Origin: Bacillus sp. OK048
Lineage (GTDB): Bacteria > Bacillota > Bacilli > Bacillales > Cytobacillaceae
DNA: 64,000 bases
Direction: 5' to 3'
Assembly: GCF_900103525.1 (NCBI RefSeq)
Contig: NZ_FNHN01000005.1
Coordinates: 278,103 to 342,102 of the forward strand
In this document: piece after piece, positions 55,239 to 63,922 of the stretch
Numbering within the stretch: position 1 is the stretch's first letter
Layout of the letters: every line of letters begins with the position of its first letter
Notes under the pieces: generated by a model
What the model saw: only the letters and a program-made list of their open reading frames with translations
Databases searched by the model: none
What the model was told of the DNA's origin: nothing
Translations under genes and position numbers: made by a program

Positions 55239-55271
55239 TGTAACTTTGCTGTAACTAAGATTCAGTAAGAT
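55239..55271 (+). promoter_or_regulatory. SARP-type promoter of the acyl-CoA ligase gene
   Basis: TGTAACT at 55239-55245 and 55250-55256 (period 11), then 9 bp to a -10-like TAAGAT (55266-55271). The layout is base-for-base the same spacing as at 47479-47511, so the same regulator probably acts at both. Confidence 0.7.
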
Positions 55272-55304
55272 GTTCACATCTAGTTGTGAAGGAGAGATTG
55301 TTCG

Positions 55305-56804
55305 GTGAGGTGGGAACTAGATTGGCTGGAAAATAGAGCAAGGTTATCGCCAAATAAAAAAGCAATTATTGATGAAGATACAAATAAGGTATGGACTTAT
55401 GGAGAAGTAAATAAACGTTCGTCCTCGGTGGCAGAGTGGTTAAAAAGTCAAGGCGTGAAAAAAGGGGATCGAGTTGCTCTCTTGTCACCAAATGATATCA
55501 GCTATTTTGATTTGCTGTTTGCTTGTGGAAAAATTGGTGCTATCTTTGTCCCGTTGAATTGGCGGCTGTCCGTACATGAATTAACTGAAATAGTACTTGA
55601 TTGTACACCGTTATTCCTTGGTGTACATCACCAGTTCCAAAACGAGTTTCGTTCCTTGCAAACTAATATCGCTCATTCTTTTTTTGTTGGTGGTTCAAGT
55701 TACGATGAGATTGCAACCCACAAAGGTGAAAATACACATACAGACGTAATTTCAGAACACGACCCACTAGCGATAATTTATACAGGAGGAACGACTGGGA
55801 AACCAAAAGGAGTTGTCTTAAGCCATCAATCGATTCAATGGAATGCCATTAACACGATTCTCAGCTGGAACCTATCAGAGGAAGATGTAACCATAAACTA
55901 TATGCCAATGTTCCATACAGGAGGATTAAATGCGTTATCACTGCCAATTTTAATGATTGGCGGGACAGTCGTAATTGGTGGACAGTATTCAGGTCAAAAA
56001 GTGATCGATTCAATCAATCGATACAACTGTACCATTATTCTCCTTGTTCCAACCATGTACCATATGTTAATTCAATGTGAGGAATTTCAGGAAAGTGATT
56101 TTCCGTCAATGAAAATCTTCCTATCTGGTGCGGCACCTTGCCCGTTACAAGTATATGAAGCCTTTCTGACCAAAGGATTAGCCTTTAAGGAAGGGTATGG
56201 GTTAACGGAAGCCGGGCCAAATAATTTCTTTATCCATCCTGATGATGCACAAATTAAACGGGGTTCAGTAGGGAAACCAATGTTATATAATACGATAAAA
56301 CTTGCAAAGGAAGATGGTCAAGAAGCAGCGATAAATGAGGTTGGGGAACTCTTAATAAAAGGTAAACACGCCTTTTCACATTATTGGAATAACGAGCTTG
56401 CAACCTTAGAAACCAAAAAAGGCGGCTGGGTTCGTACTGGAGATTTGGCTAAGAAGGATGAAGAAGGCTTTCATTATATTGTCGGCAGAAAAAAAGATAT
56501 GATCATCACTGGAGGTGAAAATGTTTATCCTTTAGAGATTGAACATTGGCTGGCTGCGCACCCAGAGGTCGATGAAGTTGCAGTAATCGGGCTCACAGAT
56601 GAAAAATGGGGCGAAATTGTTGCCGCCTTCATTGTTCAAAAACACAGCCACTCCATTGATGAAGAGGATTTAAAAGCATATTGTGAAAGGAAATTGGGCC
56701 GATACAAAATCCCTAAAAAATTCATTCAAGTAGATGAACTTCCAAAAACACATGTTGGCAAAATTGATAAAAAGAAATTAAAGGAATTTAGTAATCAAAC
56801 ATAG
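55305..56804 (+). CDS. acyl-CoA synthetase (AMP-binding)
   Basis: A 499-aa adenylate-forming ligase. The P-loop is IIYTGGTTGKPKGVVLSH, then NYMPMFHTGGLN, GYGLTEAGPNNF, RTGDLAKKDEEG, and the hinge/C-terminal KKDMIITGGENVYPLEIE with the catalytic Lys in HVGKIDKKKL. It activates a carboxylic acid to a CoA thioester. GTG start after GAAGGAGAG. Its promoter shares the 11-bp heptamer repeats of the transporter operon, linking uptake and activation. Confidence 0.92.
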   Translation: MRWELDWLENRARLSPNKKAIIDEDTNKVWTYGEVNKRSSSVAEWLKSQGVKKGDRVALLSPNDISYFDLLFACGKIGAIFVPLNWRLSVHELTEIVLDCTPLFLGVHHQFQNEFRSLQTNIAHSFFVGGSSYDEIATHKGENTHTDVISEHDPLAIIYTGGTTGKPKGVVLSHQSIQWNAINTILSWNLSEEDVTINYMPMFHTGGLNALSLPILMIGGTVVIGGQYSGQKVIDSINRYNCTIILLVPTMYHMLIQCEEFQESDFPSMKIFLSGAAPCPLQVYEAFLTKGLAFKEGYGLTEAGPNNFFIHPDDAQIKRGSVGKPMLYNTIKLAKEDGQEAAINEVGELLIKGKHAFSHYWNNELATLETKKGGWVRTGDLAKKDEEGFHYIVGRKKDMIITGGENVYPLEIEHWLAAHPEVDEVAVIGLTDEKWGEIVAAFIVQKHSHSIDEEDLKAYCERKLGRYKIPKKFIQVDELPKTHVGKIDKKKLKEFSNQT

Positions 56805-56805
56805 A

Positions 56806-56827
56806 GGAGAACCGTCACTGGTTCTCC
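56806..56827. terminator. hairpin between convergent ligase and LysR genes
   Basis: GGAGAACC/GGTTCTCC, 8-bp perfect stem with a 6-nt loop. T-runs are weak on both sides; it may serve both genes. Confidence 0.55.
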
Positions 56828-56836
56828 ACTTCTTCA

Positions 56837-57736
56837 TTAAATTGTGATAGGTTCAATCAATTCAGTCGCACTATTGATAAATAAGTTAGATAACATTGAT
56901 TGAGTTTTGTTTTGGTTATATACAAGGTAAAAATATCTTTCATCATTAAATCCAACAATCTCATGAACCTTTAATAAGTTCCTATCATAATGCTCTCTTG
57001 CCGCCATTTCTGAAATAATCGCAATTCCGATATCTTGAAGAACGAACTGTATCAAGCTTTGCCCGCTTTCTGTATAGGCAACAATATCTAATTGATCTTT
57101 TAAAATCTGATTTTTCTTCAAGAATTTTTCAATTAATGAATTCGTACCGGAATCAGAGTTTCTCATAATAAATGGGTACTTCAGCATATCAAGAATATTA
57201 ACAGGTCCAACAATACTAGAGTTCTGTGATGTAATTAGTACTAAACTTTCTTTAAGTAAAGGAATATAGCATAACTTATCGTTTTCGTACTTTTCCCCTA
57301 AAATACCGAAATCTACTGAACCATGAAGGACCTTTTCGGCAACATTTTTTGAGGATGATTGGTTGATATGAAAGGCAGCCTTTGGATATTGATCTCTAAA
57401 TCGCTTGACCATTTTCGGAATCATAAATTGTCCAGGTACTGAACTAGAAGCGATTCTGATCATTCCCCTAAACTCTGTAGCTCCCTCTTTTAAGTCGAGC
57501 AAGGCCTGATCCTTTAATAATAAAAGTTTTAATGCCCATTGATACAAGCGCTTTCCTGCAGGCGTGAGAATATTCTCTCGGCCGACTCGATCAAAAAGAT
57601 TTACATTTAAAGTTCTTTCTAATGATTGAATATGTGAACTGACCGTTGATTGACTTAAAAAAATATCTTCTGCAGCTTTAGAAAAACTTTTATGTTCGAC
57701 TACCTTCGTAAATACAAACAATTGGTGTAAATCCAT
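56837..57736 (-). CDS. LysR-family transcriptional regulator
   Basis: A 299-aa regulator with an N-terminal winged helix (FTKVVEHKSFSKAAEDIFLS, then QSTVSSHIQSLE) and a C-terminal effector-binding domain. It resembles the CysL/YwfK group that controls sulfur or selenium genes. It is transcribed away from the sulfur cluster, and a palindrome lies between, so it probably regulates that cluster and itself. The inducer is unknown. Confidence 0.87.
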   Translation of the reverse strand: MDLHQLFVFTKVVEHKSFSKAAEDIFLSQSTVSSHIQSLERTLNVNLFDRVGRENILTPAGKRLYQWALKLLLLKDQALLDLKEGATEFRGMIRIASSSVPGQFMIPKMVKRFRDQYPKAAFHINQSSSKNVAEKVLHGSVDFGILGEKYENDKLCYIPLLKESLVLITSQNSSIVGPVNILDMLKYPFIMRNSDSGTNSLIEKFLKKNQILKDQLDIVAYTESGQSLIQFVLQDIGIAIISEMAAREHYDRNLLKVHEIVGFNDERYFYLVYNQNKTQSMLSNLFINSATELIEPITI

Positions 57737-57788
57737 TAATCTCCCTCCTTAATATTCAGAAAATAGATTTGTATCAATAGATAGAATA

Positions 57789-57830
57789 GATAAAATGAAT
57801 TTATCTAATCATAACATTTTCTTATAATAG
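57789..57830 (+). promoter_or_regulatory. sulfur-cluster promoter with LysR-type palindrome
   Basis: TAGATAAA (57789-57796) and TTTATCTA (57802-57809) form an 8-bp-arm palindrome. TTTATC (57802-57807) also serves as a weak -35, 17 bp from TATAAT (57825-57830). This places a likely LysR operator over the -35. Confidence 0.55.
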
Positions 57831-57899
57831 AATGGACTCGAAGTCATGAACAGTTTATGAAACTGTGAAAACATTAATATTTGATGGGAGTTGTAGGGA

Positions 57900-58139
57900 A
57901 TGTCACTCCAATATGTACCAGATCATATTTATGATGCAGGACCAACAGGGTGTGGTGAGTTGATTATGAACCTGTTTTTGACCATGAAAAAGTTGAACAG
58001 CGGGCAAATTATCGAGGTTATTTCCTATGATCCGGGTGCCAGGGAGGACCTGCCTGCTTGGTGCAGAATGCAAAAGCACAACCTGCTGGATCGCAAGGAT
58101 TTAGGGAAAATCAGTTATTACTATATTGAAAAAGGCTGA
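57900..58139 (+). CDS. TusA-like sulfur carrier protein
   Basis: A 79-aa protein with the two-layer TusA pattern: the Cys in DAGPTGCGELIMNL and NSGQIIEVISYDPGAREDLP, then AWCRMQKHNL. The canonical Cys-Pro-x-Pro is replaced by Cys-Gly-Glu-Leu, and a second Cys lies in PAWCRM. Such proteins carry persulfide sulfur. It opens a cluster with a DsrE-like and two OsmC-type proteins. Confidence 0.82.
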   Translation: MSLQYVPDHIYDAGPTGCGELIMNLFLTMKKLNSGQIIEVISYDPGAREDLPAWCRMQKHNLLDRKDLGKISYYYIEKG

Positions 58140-58230
58140 TTTAGTCTTTTACATAGACTGTTTTCTTATTACATTTTGTTCCAAAGAGAAAAGAGTCCGC
58201 AAAAAAAATAAATTTATGGAGGAATTTAAA

Positions 58231-58593
58231 ATGGCTGGAAAATTTTTAGTTAGTTTAACAAATGCAAAGAACGATCCTGATAAAGCAACAGTTGGTTTTG
58301 TTGTAGCAAATGCTGCAGTTGCTTCAGGACAGGAAACGGTTGTTTTTCTTAATGTTGAAGGCGCTTACTTAGCATCAAAAGGATATGCCGATGATATTCA
58401 CGAGGCAGGATTCGCACCTTTAAAACAATTAATGGATAACTTCGTTGAAGCAGGCGGAACACTTTGGGTTTGCAGCCCTTGTTATAAGAAAAGAGAATTG
58501 GATGAAGAAAACCTTGTTGAAGGTGCAACCATAGTCGGTGGAGCGAAATTAGTAGAGTTCCTTAGCCTTGGTGCAGCTTCTATTACCTATTAA
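58231..58593 (+). CDS. DsrE/DsrF-like sulfur relay protein
   Basis: A 120-aa DsrE-fold protein (MAGKFLVSLTNAKNDPDKAT, then FLNVEGAYLASKGYADD, and WVCSPCYKKREL). The Cys pair in CSPC is a likely persulfide site. The longer frame from 58126 is not used: TGGAGG lies directly before ATG 58231. It sits between two TusA-domain genes and probably exchanges sulfur with them. Confidence 0.85.
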   Translation: MAGKFLVSLTNAKNDPDKATVGFVVANAAVASGQETVVFLNVEGAYLASKGYADDIHEAGFAPLKQLMDNFVEAGGTLWVCSPCYKKRELDEENLVEGATIVGGAKLVEFLSLGAASITY

Positions 58594-58607
58594 GCAGGGT
58601 GTGGAAT

Positions 58608-59321
58608 ATGGAGAATGCACATGCTGTCTGTGACGGTGGGGATTTAGATTGTGGTTCGGGGCTGCTGTTGATTATTAAAAAGTCAATGGATCCCCTGCTA
58701 AATGGTCAGATTCTTGAAGTGCGCAGCAGAGAGAGAAGTGTTGCGGAAGATCTTCCTGCCTGGTGTAGGATGGTTGACCATGAGTTTCTTGGTTCAGAAC
58801 CTGGTGATAATACCATTCGCTATTTTATTAGAAAAGGTTCAACACAGGCGGAACTAGAAAATGATTTACAAGCAGCAAAGGGCTATGAATGGAGTGTACG
58901 TGCACGAGGAGACAAGGATTTAACTGCAAAAATCTATTCAAGAAACCATACTTTTATTGCAGGTCAGCCCGCTGACTTCAGTCCAAAGGTAAATGCCCCG
59001 AGCGCCATTGATTATTTGCTTGCATCGTTAGCGGCTTGTTTGACTGTAGGTTACAAGGCGCAAGCGTCACGTAAAAATATCGAGATTGATCATGTAGAAC
59101 TCATATTAAAAGGCGGTTTAGAGAACGTCTTATTTCACATGGAGTTAGATGAAGAAGGAAGTCCGAAAATGAACCGAATTTCTGGGACCTTTTATGTATC
59201 GTCACCGGAAGCAGAAGACTTACTCGAAGAATTATGGTGTAATACGGTTGCTAGGTCACCTATCTATCAAACTCTTCATCAACTTATAACGATTGATATT
59301 AAGCATTCAATAGTATTTTAA
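58608..59321 (+). CDS. TusA-OsmC fusion protein
   Basis: A 237-aa two-domain protein. Residues 1-80 form a TusA-like domain (CDGGDLDCGSGLLLIIKK, NGQILEVRS, EDLPAWCRM). Residues about 90-237 form an OsmC domain (APSAIDYLLASLAACLTVGY). In OsmC proteins a second Cys usually sits in a CPV-type motif near the C-terminus; here that place reads ARSPIYQTL. The fusion joins a sulfur carrier to a peroxide/persulfide-handling fold. ATG 58608 is preferred to GTG 58599 because CAGGG lies 8 nt upstream. Confidence 0.85.
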   Translation: MENAHAVCDGGDLDCGSGLLLIIKKSMDPLLNGQILEVRSRERSVAEDLPAWCRMVDHEFLGSEPGDNTIRYFIRKGSTQAELENDLQAAKGYEWSVRARGDKDLTAKIYSRNHTFIAGQPADFSPKVNAPSAIDYLLASLAACLTVGYKAQASRKNIEIDHVELILKGGLENVLFHMELDEEGSPKMNRISGTFYVSSPEAEDLLEELWCNTVARSPIYQTLHQLITIDIKHSIVF

Positions 59322-59336
59322 GAGGGAGGAAAAACT

Positions 59337-60506
59337 GTGAATTTACCCCAATTCCCTACCACTGTTATTGGCAGTTGGCCAAGATCAACTGAAGTAAAAC
59401 GGGCAATGCGTGATAAACGTGCTGGAAGAATTAGTGAAGTAGAGTTTGAGTCTATTGCAGATCAGGCTGTCTTACACTGCTTAAAATGGCAGGAGGATGC
59501 TGGAATCGATATTGTTTCTGATGGAGAACAACGGAGGGATAACTATATCTCATTTGTTGCAGAGCATTTAAATAATGTTAAAATGCTGATGGTATCCGAA
59601 CTTTTAGATTATATAGAGGATAAAGCAAGCTTTGAAGAGATTCTTGGAACGTTAGATGTACCTGCATTTTCGATGTCAAATCCAGCGGCAACTGGGAAGA
59701 TTAGCCGAAAAAAGCCACTTGCACTAAATGACTTTTTATTTCTTAAAAAGCATACGGACAAAGCGGTGAAAGTTACTCTTCCCGGTCCATACCTCTTAAC
59801 CAGGTCAATGTGGGTGGAAGGATTATCGAAAGATGCTTACCCAACAAAAGAAGATTTGGCAGTAGACATTGTAAGTGTTTTAAGAGAAGAATTAGAGGAT
59901 TTAATCGCTGCAGGTGTAGAATTCGTACAATTTGATGAGCCAGTTTTGACTGAGCTTGTTTTTACTCAAAAAAATGCAAATCGGACTTTTATGTGCGGGG
60001 CATTGACTGCCAAAGCTGATACAGAGGAAGAAATTGCATTCGCCTTAGACCTGATGAATCAGGTTACTGATGGAATGGTAGGCAGAGGGACAAAAATTGG
60101 TGTCCATGTTTGCCGCGGCAATTGGAGCACTCAAGATGAAGTATTATTAAAAGGCCCATATTATCCATTGGTTCCATATTTCTCAAATGTGAATGTCGAC
60201 CAATTAATCCTTGAATATGCTACACCACGAGCCGGAGAGATTGAAGCAATAAAAGATTTTGGCGGCAAAGAACTTGGATTTGGTGTTGTTAATCCACGAA
60301 CTGAAACAGTTGAAACGGTGGAGGAAATCATAGAACGTGTACAGGAAGTAAGAAAGTTCTTAGCGGATGACAAAATCTTTTTAAACCCTGATTGTGGATT
60401 TGGAACATTTGCGCAACGGCCAATGAATAGTGATGAAATTGCCTTTGAAAAATTAAAAGCGATGTCTTCTGCTGCAAAAAAATTGAGAGAAACGATTTTA
60501 GTATAA
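59337..60506 (+). CDS. MetE catalytic-domain family protein (cobalamin-independent methionine synthase-like)
   Basis: A 389-aa single-domain relative of MetE. It opens with PTTVIGSWPRSTEVKRAMRD and has DIVSDGEQRRDNY, QFDEPVLTE, the zinc-site pair GVHVCRGNWS (His, Cys) and NPDCGFGTFA (Cys). The zinc ligands look intact, so methyl transfer to a thiol is plausible. It lacks the N-terminal half of full MetE. GTG start after GAGGGAGG. Co-transcribed with sulfur-carrier genes. Confidence 0.87.
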   Translation: MNLPQFPTTVIGSWPRSTEVKRAMRDKRAGRISEVEFESIADQAVLHCLKWQEDAGIDIVSDGEQRRDNYISFVAEHLNNVKMLMVSELLDYIEDKASFEEILGTLDVPAFSMSNPAATGKISRKKPLALNDFLFLKKHTDKAVKVTLPGPYLLTRSMWVEGLSKDAYPTKEDLAVDIVSVLREELEDLIAAGVEFVQFDEPVLTELVFTQKNANRTFMCGALTAKADTEEEIAFALDLMNQVTDGMVGRGTKIGVHVCRGNWSTQDEVLLKGPYYPLVPYFSNVNVDQLILEYATPRAGEIEAIKDFGGKELGFGVVNPRTETVETVEEIIERVQEVRKFLADDKIFLNPDCGFGTFAQRPMNSDEIAFEKLKAMSSAAKKLRETILV

Positions 60507-60524
60507 ACGGAGGAAGGTAATAGT

Positions 60525-60977
60525 ATGGGACATATGATGAATGTAAAAGTAGAAGGAAAAGGTACTGTAATGCGGACAGATTTAATTGCAGGAAAACATG
60601 CAATTGCAATTGATGAACCCGTATCATTTGGAGGTAAAGATTCTGCAATTGATCCAATGTCTACACTTTTAGCCTCACTCATTGGCTGCGAAAATGTTAT
60701 GGCTCAATTAATTTCAAAAGAAATGAAGTTTGACCTCCAAGGGATTTCTTTTGAGGCTGAAGGAAATTTAGATGTAGCGGGGTTAATGGGTGATTTATCA
60801 GTAAAACCTTACTTCCAAAATGTCACGGTGAAAGCATTTTTAGAAACATCAGAGCCTGATGAGCGTATTGAAGAGTTGCAAAAAGCCGTTGATTTACGCT
60901 GCCCTGTTTTCAGAACCTTAAAGGATGCAGGAATACCGATTGTAAATCATTGGGTAAAAGCAACTGTTACAGCTTAA
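60525..60977 (+). CDS. OsmC-family protein
   Basis: A 150-aa OsmC-fold protein with both conserved cysteines, in SLIGCENVMAQ and DLRCPVFRTL. Members reduce organic peroxides or act on persulfides. It ends the sulfur cluster; a strong terminator follows. GGAGGAAGG precedes the ATG. Confidence 0.87.
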   Translation: MGHMMNVKVEGKGTVMRTDLIAGKHAIAIDEPVSFGGKDSAIDPMSTLLASLIGCENVMAQLISKEMKFDLQGISFEAEGNLDVAGLMGDLSVKPYFQNVTVKAFLETSEPDERIEELQKAVDLRCPVFRTLKDAGIPIVNHWVKATVTA

Positions 60978-60986
60978 AAGTAGTTA

Positions 60987-61019
60987 AGATCTTATCATAT
61001 CGATAAGGTCTTTTTTTTT
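60987..61019 (+). terminator. terminator of the sulfur cluster
   Basis: AGATCTTATC/GATAAGGTCT stem around ATATC, followed by nine T. Confidence 0.88.
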
Positions 61020-61105
61020 GTAAAAAAATATTTGCTATTTCGGTGTTAAACACTCAATATTAATAAGACAAAATTATTGTAGAGATAGAGAAAGTAGGGA
61101 TTTTT

Positions 61106-62461
61106 TTGCCTGATTTTAAATCATTAGGAATTACTGAATCGATCGTAAATAAATTAATGAAATCCGGTATAGCAAAACCAACACCTATTCAAGAAAAGGC
61201 AATACCATTTGTAATGGGTGGAAAAGATGTCATTGCACAGGCGCAAACAGGGACAGGAAAGACGTTGGCCTTCCTATTACCAATTTTAGAAAAAGTAAAT
61301 CCTCTTGCTGCTCATGTGCAGGCCCTCATTGTTACTCCAACCAGAGAATTGGCTTTGCAAATTACAGATGAGTTCCAAAAATTGACCAATGATATGGACG
61401 GTGTTGATGTACTAGCAGTTTATGGAGGGCAAGATGTCGATAAACAGTTAAAAAAACTAAAGAAAAATGTTCAGATTGTTGTCGGCACGCCAGGGAGATT
61501 GTTAGACCATATTGGAAGAGGTACTGTTCAGCTATCTGAAGTATCATTTCTTGTTCTTGATGAAGCGGATCAAATGCTCCATATAGGCTTTTTGAAAGAA
61601 GTTGAAGACATCATCAAGGAAACGCCTAAGACTCGGCAGACGATGCTATTTTCTGCGACGATGCCAGAGGAAATAAGAGTGTTAGCCAATAAACATATGC
61701 GTAAACCTGAATATATCCAAGTTGAAAAAACACAGGGTCCTGCTGAAAATGTTAAATTACTTGCCATTCATACGATTGATCGAGCGAAGCAAGCCACATT
61801 GATCCAATTGGTTGAAACGCATCGACCATATATGGCCGTTATCTTTTGTAGGACAAAACGGAGAGTTTCTAAGTTATATGAGGTTCTAAGATCTCATAAA
61901 TTTTTATGTGATGAACTTCATGGTGATTTATCACAAGCAAAAAGAGAGCAAGTAATGAAACGATTTAGAGATGGAGAAATTCAATTGTTAATCGCAACAG
62001 ATGTCGCTGCGAGAGGTCTTGATGTTGAAGGTGTGACACATGTATTTAACTATGATATCCCACAAGATGCTGAGAGTTTTGTCCATCGAATTGGAAGGAC
62101 GGGAAGAGCAGGTACCAAGGGTCTAGCGATTACATTCTATTCCACGGATGACCGTCCAACCCTTGATATGATTGAAAAAGAGCTTAACATTACGATTCCA
62201 AAACAAAACATAGGTAATGGAGAAGGCAAGGGAAAGAACAATTCAGATATCTCGAAGAAACAGGTAAAGAAAAATCATAGTAAGCTAAAAAGCCGTAATT
62301 TAACTGATAAAAAGGAAGTAAACGAAGGCGGACACAAGAAATTTAGTACAAGGAAACCTACTGGAGCTTCACAAAAAGGGCATTCATTAAAAGGAGAACG
62401 AAGGAATAAAACGGAAGGTGTAAAAAGTGGAGTGAAACACAGGCAAGAGAAAAACAAATGA
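61106..62461 (+). CDS. DEAD-box RNA helicase
   Basis: A 451-aa helicase. The Q motif is KPTPIQEKAIP; Walker A AQTGTGKT; then PTRELALQ, GTPGR, the DEAD box VLDEADQML, SATMPEE, FCRTKR, TDVAARGLD and HRIGRTGRAG. A basic, low-complexity tail follows from about residue 375. It unwinds RNA in ribosome assembly or decay at low temperature. TTG start after AGGGA. Closest to the CshA/CshB type, paralogue not assigned. Confidence 0.93.
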   Translation: MPDFKSLGITESIVNKLMKSGIAKPTPIQEKAIPFVMGGKDVIAQAQTGTGKTLAFLLPILEKVNPLAAHVQALIVTPTRELALQITDEFQKLTNDMDGVDVLAVYGGQDVDKQLKKLKKNVQIVVGTPGRLLDHIGRGTVQLSEVSFLVLDEADQMLHIGFLKEVEDIIKETPKTRQTMLFSATMPEEIRVLANKHMRKPEYIQVEKTQGPAENVKLLAIHTIDRAKQATLIQLVETHRPYMAVIFCRTKRRVSKLYEVLRSHKFLCDELHGDLSQAKREQVMKRFRDGEIQLLIATDVAARGLDVEGVTHVFNYDIPQDAESFVHRIGRTGRAGTKGLAITFYSTDDRPTLDMIEKELNITIPKQNIGNGEGKGKNNSDISKKQVKKNHSKLKSRNLTDKKEVNEGGHKKFSTRKPTGASQKGHSLKGERRNKTEGVKSGVKHRQEKNK

Positions 62462-62470
62462 TAAAATAGA

Positions 62471-62498
62471 AAGAACCCTTGCTAGCAAGGGTTCTTTT
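62471..62498 (+). terminator. helicase terminator
   Basis: AAGAACCCTTGC/GCAAGGGTTCTT stem followed by TTTT. Nearly symmetrical, so it may also stop transcription from the tRNA side. Confidence 0.82.
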
Positions 62499-62503
62499 AA
62501 GTA

Positions 62504-62576
<73 letters not shown>

Positions 62577-62657
62577 GTATATGCTACAAGAAAAATTATA
62601 GCTGTCTCATACCGATCTTGCAAGAGTATTTTTTATTTTTTTTCTGACAAAAGGCGA

Positions 62658-63356
62658 TTAGCCGCCCATGCTTTCTATTTCAACCTTTTGAACTCCATCC
62701 ATATTAGAAACTGCATCATACACGTCGGTTGTTTTTTCACGATAATCGACTGCAATTAATATTTGAACGAGATGGTCGCCATTATCTAAATCCTTTATAC
62801 GGATCCTGCGAATAATGTACTTTTTATCCATAATAAATGAAATTGCTTTTTCAATTTGGATTTTATCGCGAAAGAATAATTGAAGACTAATTTCCTTTTC
62901 GCGTAATTGCTTTGGACCAATAAACTTCATTACATAAGGAACTAATTCCACGCTAATAATAAGTAAAGTTACTCCTGCAAATGCCTCAATAAAAAAACCT
63001 GCTCCAACAGCAATTCCAATTCCTGCTGCTCCCCAAATCATAGCAGCTGTTGTTAATCCAGAAATACTATCGTTTCCTCTTCTAAGGATTACACCTGCAC
63101 CTAAAAACCCGATTCCTGAAACAATTTGTGCTGCGAGACGAAGGGGATCCATAGTGATCTTTACATGATCAGAATCTGGAAACATATAAGCAGATTCTAT
63201 GGAGACAATTGTTAATAGACAACTTACAACAGAAATGACAAGACTTGTTTTTAATCCAACAGGCTTTCTTTTTAATTCGCGTTCAAGTCCAATGATAAGT
63301 CCAAAAATGGCTGATATTCCAAGCTTAATTAATATATCGTAATCAATATTCTCCAT
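62658..63356 (-). CDS. MgtC/SapB-family membrane protein
   Basis: A 232-aa protein. The N-terminal half has four or five helices with the family blocks GLIIGLERELKRKPVGLKTS, QIVSGIGFLGAGVI and LTTAAMIWGAAGIGIA. A soluble C-terminal domain follows (about 150-232). MgtC proteins affect magnesium homeostasis and, in pathogens, survival in macrophages. Its gene stands alone beside the rRNA operon. Confidence 0.9.
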   Translation of the reverse strand: MENIDYDILIKLGISAIFGLIIGLERELKRKPVGLKTSLVISVVSCLLTIVSIESAYMFPDSDHVKITMDPLRLAAQIVSGIGFLGAGVILRRGNDSISGLTTAAMIWGAAGIGIAVGAGFFIEAFAGVTLLIISVELVPYVMKFIGPKQLREKEISLQLFFRDKIQIEKAISFIMDKKYIIRRIRIKDLDNGDHLVQILIAVDYREKTTDVYDAVSNMDGVQKVEIESMGG

Positions 63357-63479
63357 GAATTCACGTCCATTACAGTATGTTTATGATACCTTGATGCATC
63401 GATCCTTACTATTATACGACAACCCTACTCTAAAAAAATGTTCCTTAATTAAATCATCGATAAAAATAGAGTTAATTTT

Positions 63480-63503
63480 AATAATTAGGTGAGCCTAATT
63501 ATT
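63480..63503. promoter_or_regulatory. 10-bp-arm palindrome containing a DtxR/IdeR-like box
   Basis: AATAATTAGG-TGAG-CCTAATTATT is a perfect inverted repeat. Its core TTAGGTGAGCCTAA resembles the DtxR/IdeR iron box (TTAGGTTAGCCTAA). It lies about 125 bp upstream of the mgtC-like gene on the minus strand. The rest of the 63357-63660 gap holds nothing else I can name. Confidence 0.4.
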
Positions 63504-63666
63504 CAGGGCTTTATTTAAGTTCCTCTATAATTACATATACATGAATTGTTAATTTTATGAGCGAATCGCAGTTTGATTTTATCAATTGACGGTTAGAGAC
63601 TGTTTATTCTTTTATAGAAGGAAGTGACCAAAAAATAATGAATCTGAAAAAACTTTGAAAATTATA

Positions 63667-63695
63667 TTGCAAACATTATTTAATCATGTTATATT
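63667..63695 (+). promoter_or_regulatory. upstream rRNA operon promoter (P1)
   Basis: TTGCAA (63667-63672), 17 bp, TATATT (63690-63695). Tandem promoters are usual for Bacillus rrn operons. Confidence 0.6.
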
Positions 63696-63751
63696 AATTC
63701 TTGTCCTCTCCGAGAGAGTCTAACAACGAAAAAAAGAATTTAAAAAAGTTG

Positions 63752-63781
63752 TTGACACCCAGTTGCAGGATATGCTAAATT
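63752..63781 (+). promoter_or_regulatory. main rRNA operon promoter (P2)
   Basis: Consensus TTGACA (63752-63757), 18 bp, extended -10 TGCTAAATT (TAAATT at 63776-63781). The leader contains TTGTTCTTTGAAAACTAAAC, usual before Bacillus 16S genes. Confidence 0.82.
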
Positions 63782-63922
63782 ATAAAGGTCGCTTTTGAGA
63801 TTCGAATACAGCTCAAAGTGGTCGCATTGTTCTTTGAAAACTAAACAAACAAGAACGTCAACAAACAATTTTTTAGCTTTTTATAAAAGCTAAGCCAACG
63901 TAACAAAATGAGCTATATCAAC

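Noticed and set aside
60161..60682. 173-aa minus-strand open frame over the MetE-like and OsmC genes
   Set aside because: It spans two well-supported plus-strand genes and their spacer, with no recognisable domain.
63832..63842. GTTCTTT in the rRNA leader as a SinR site
   Set aside because: TTGTTCTTTGAAAACTAAAC is the normal leader sequence before Bacillus 16S genes; there is no opposed second arm.
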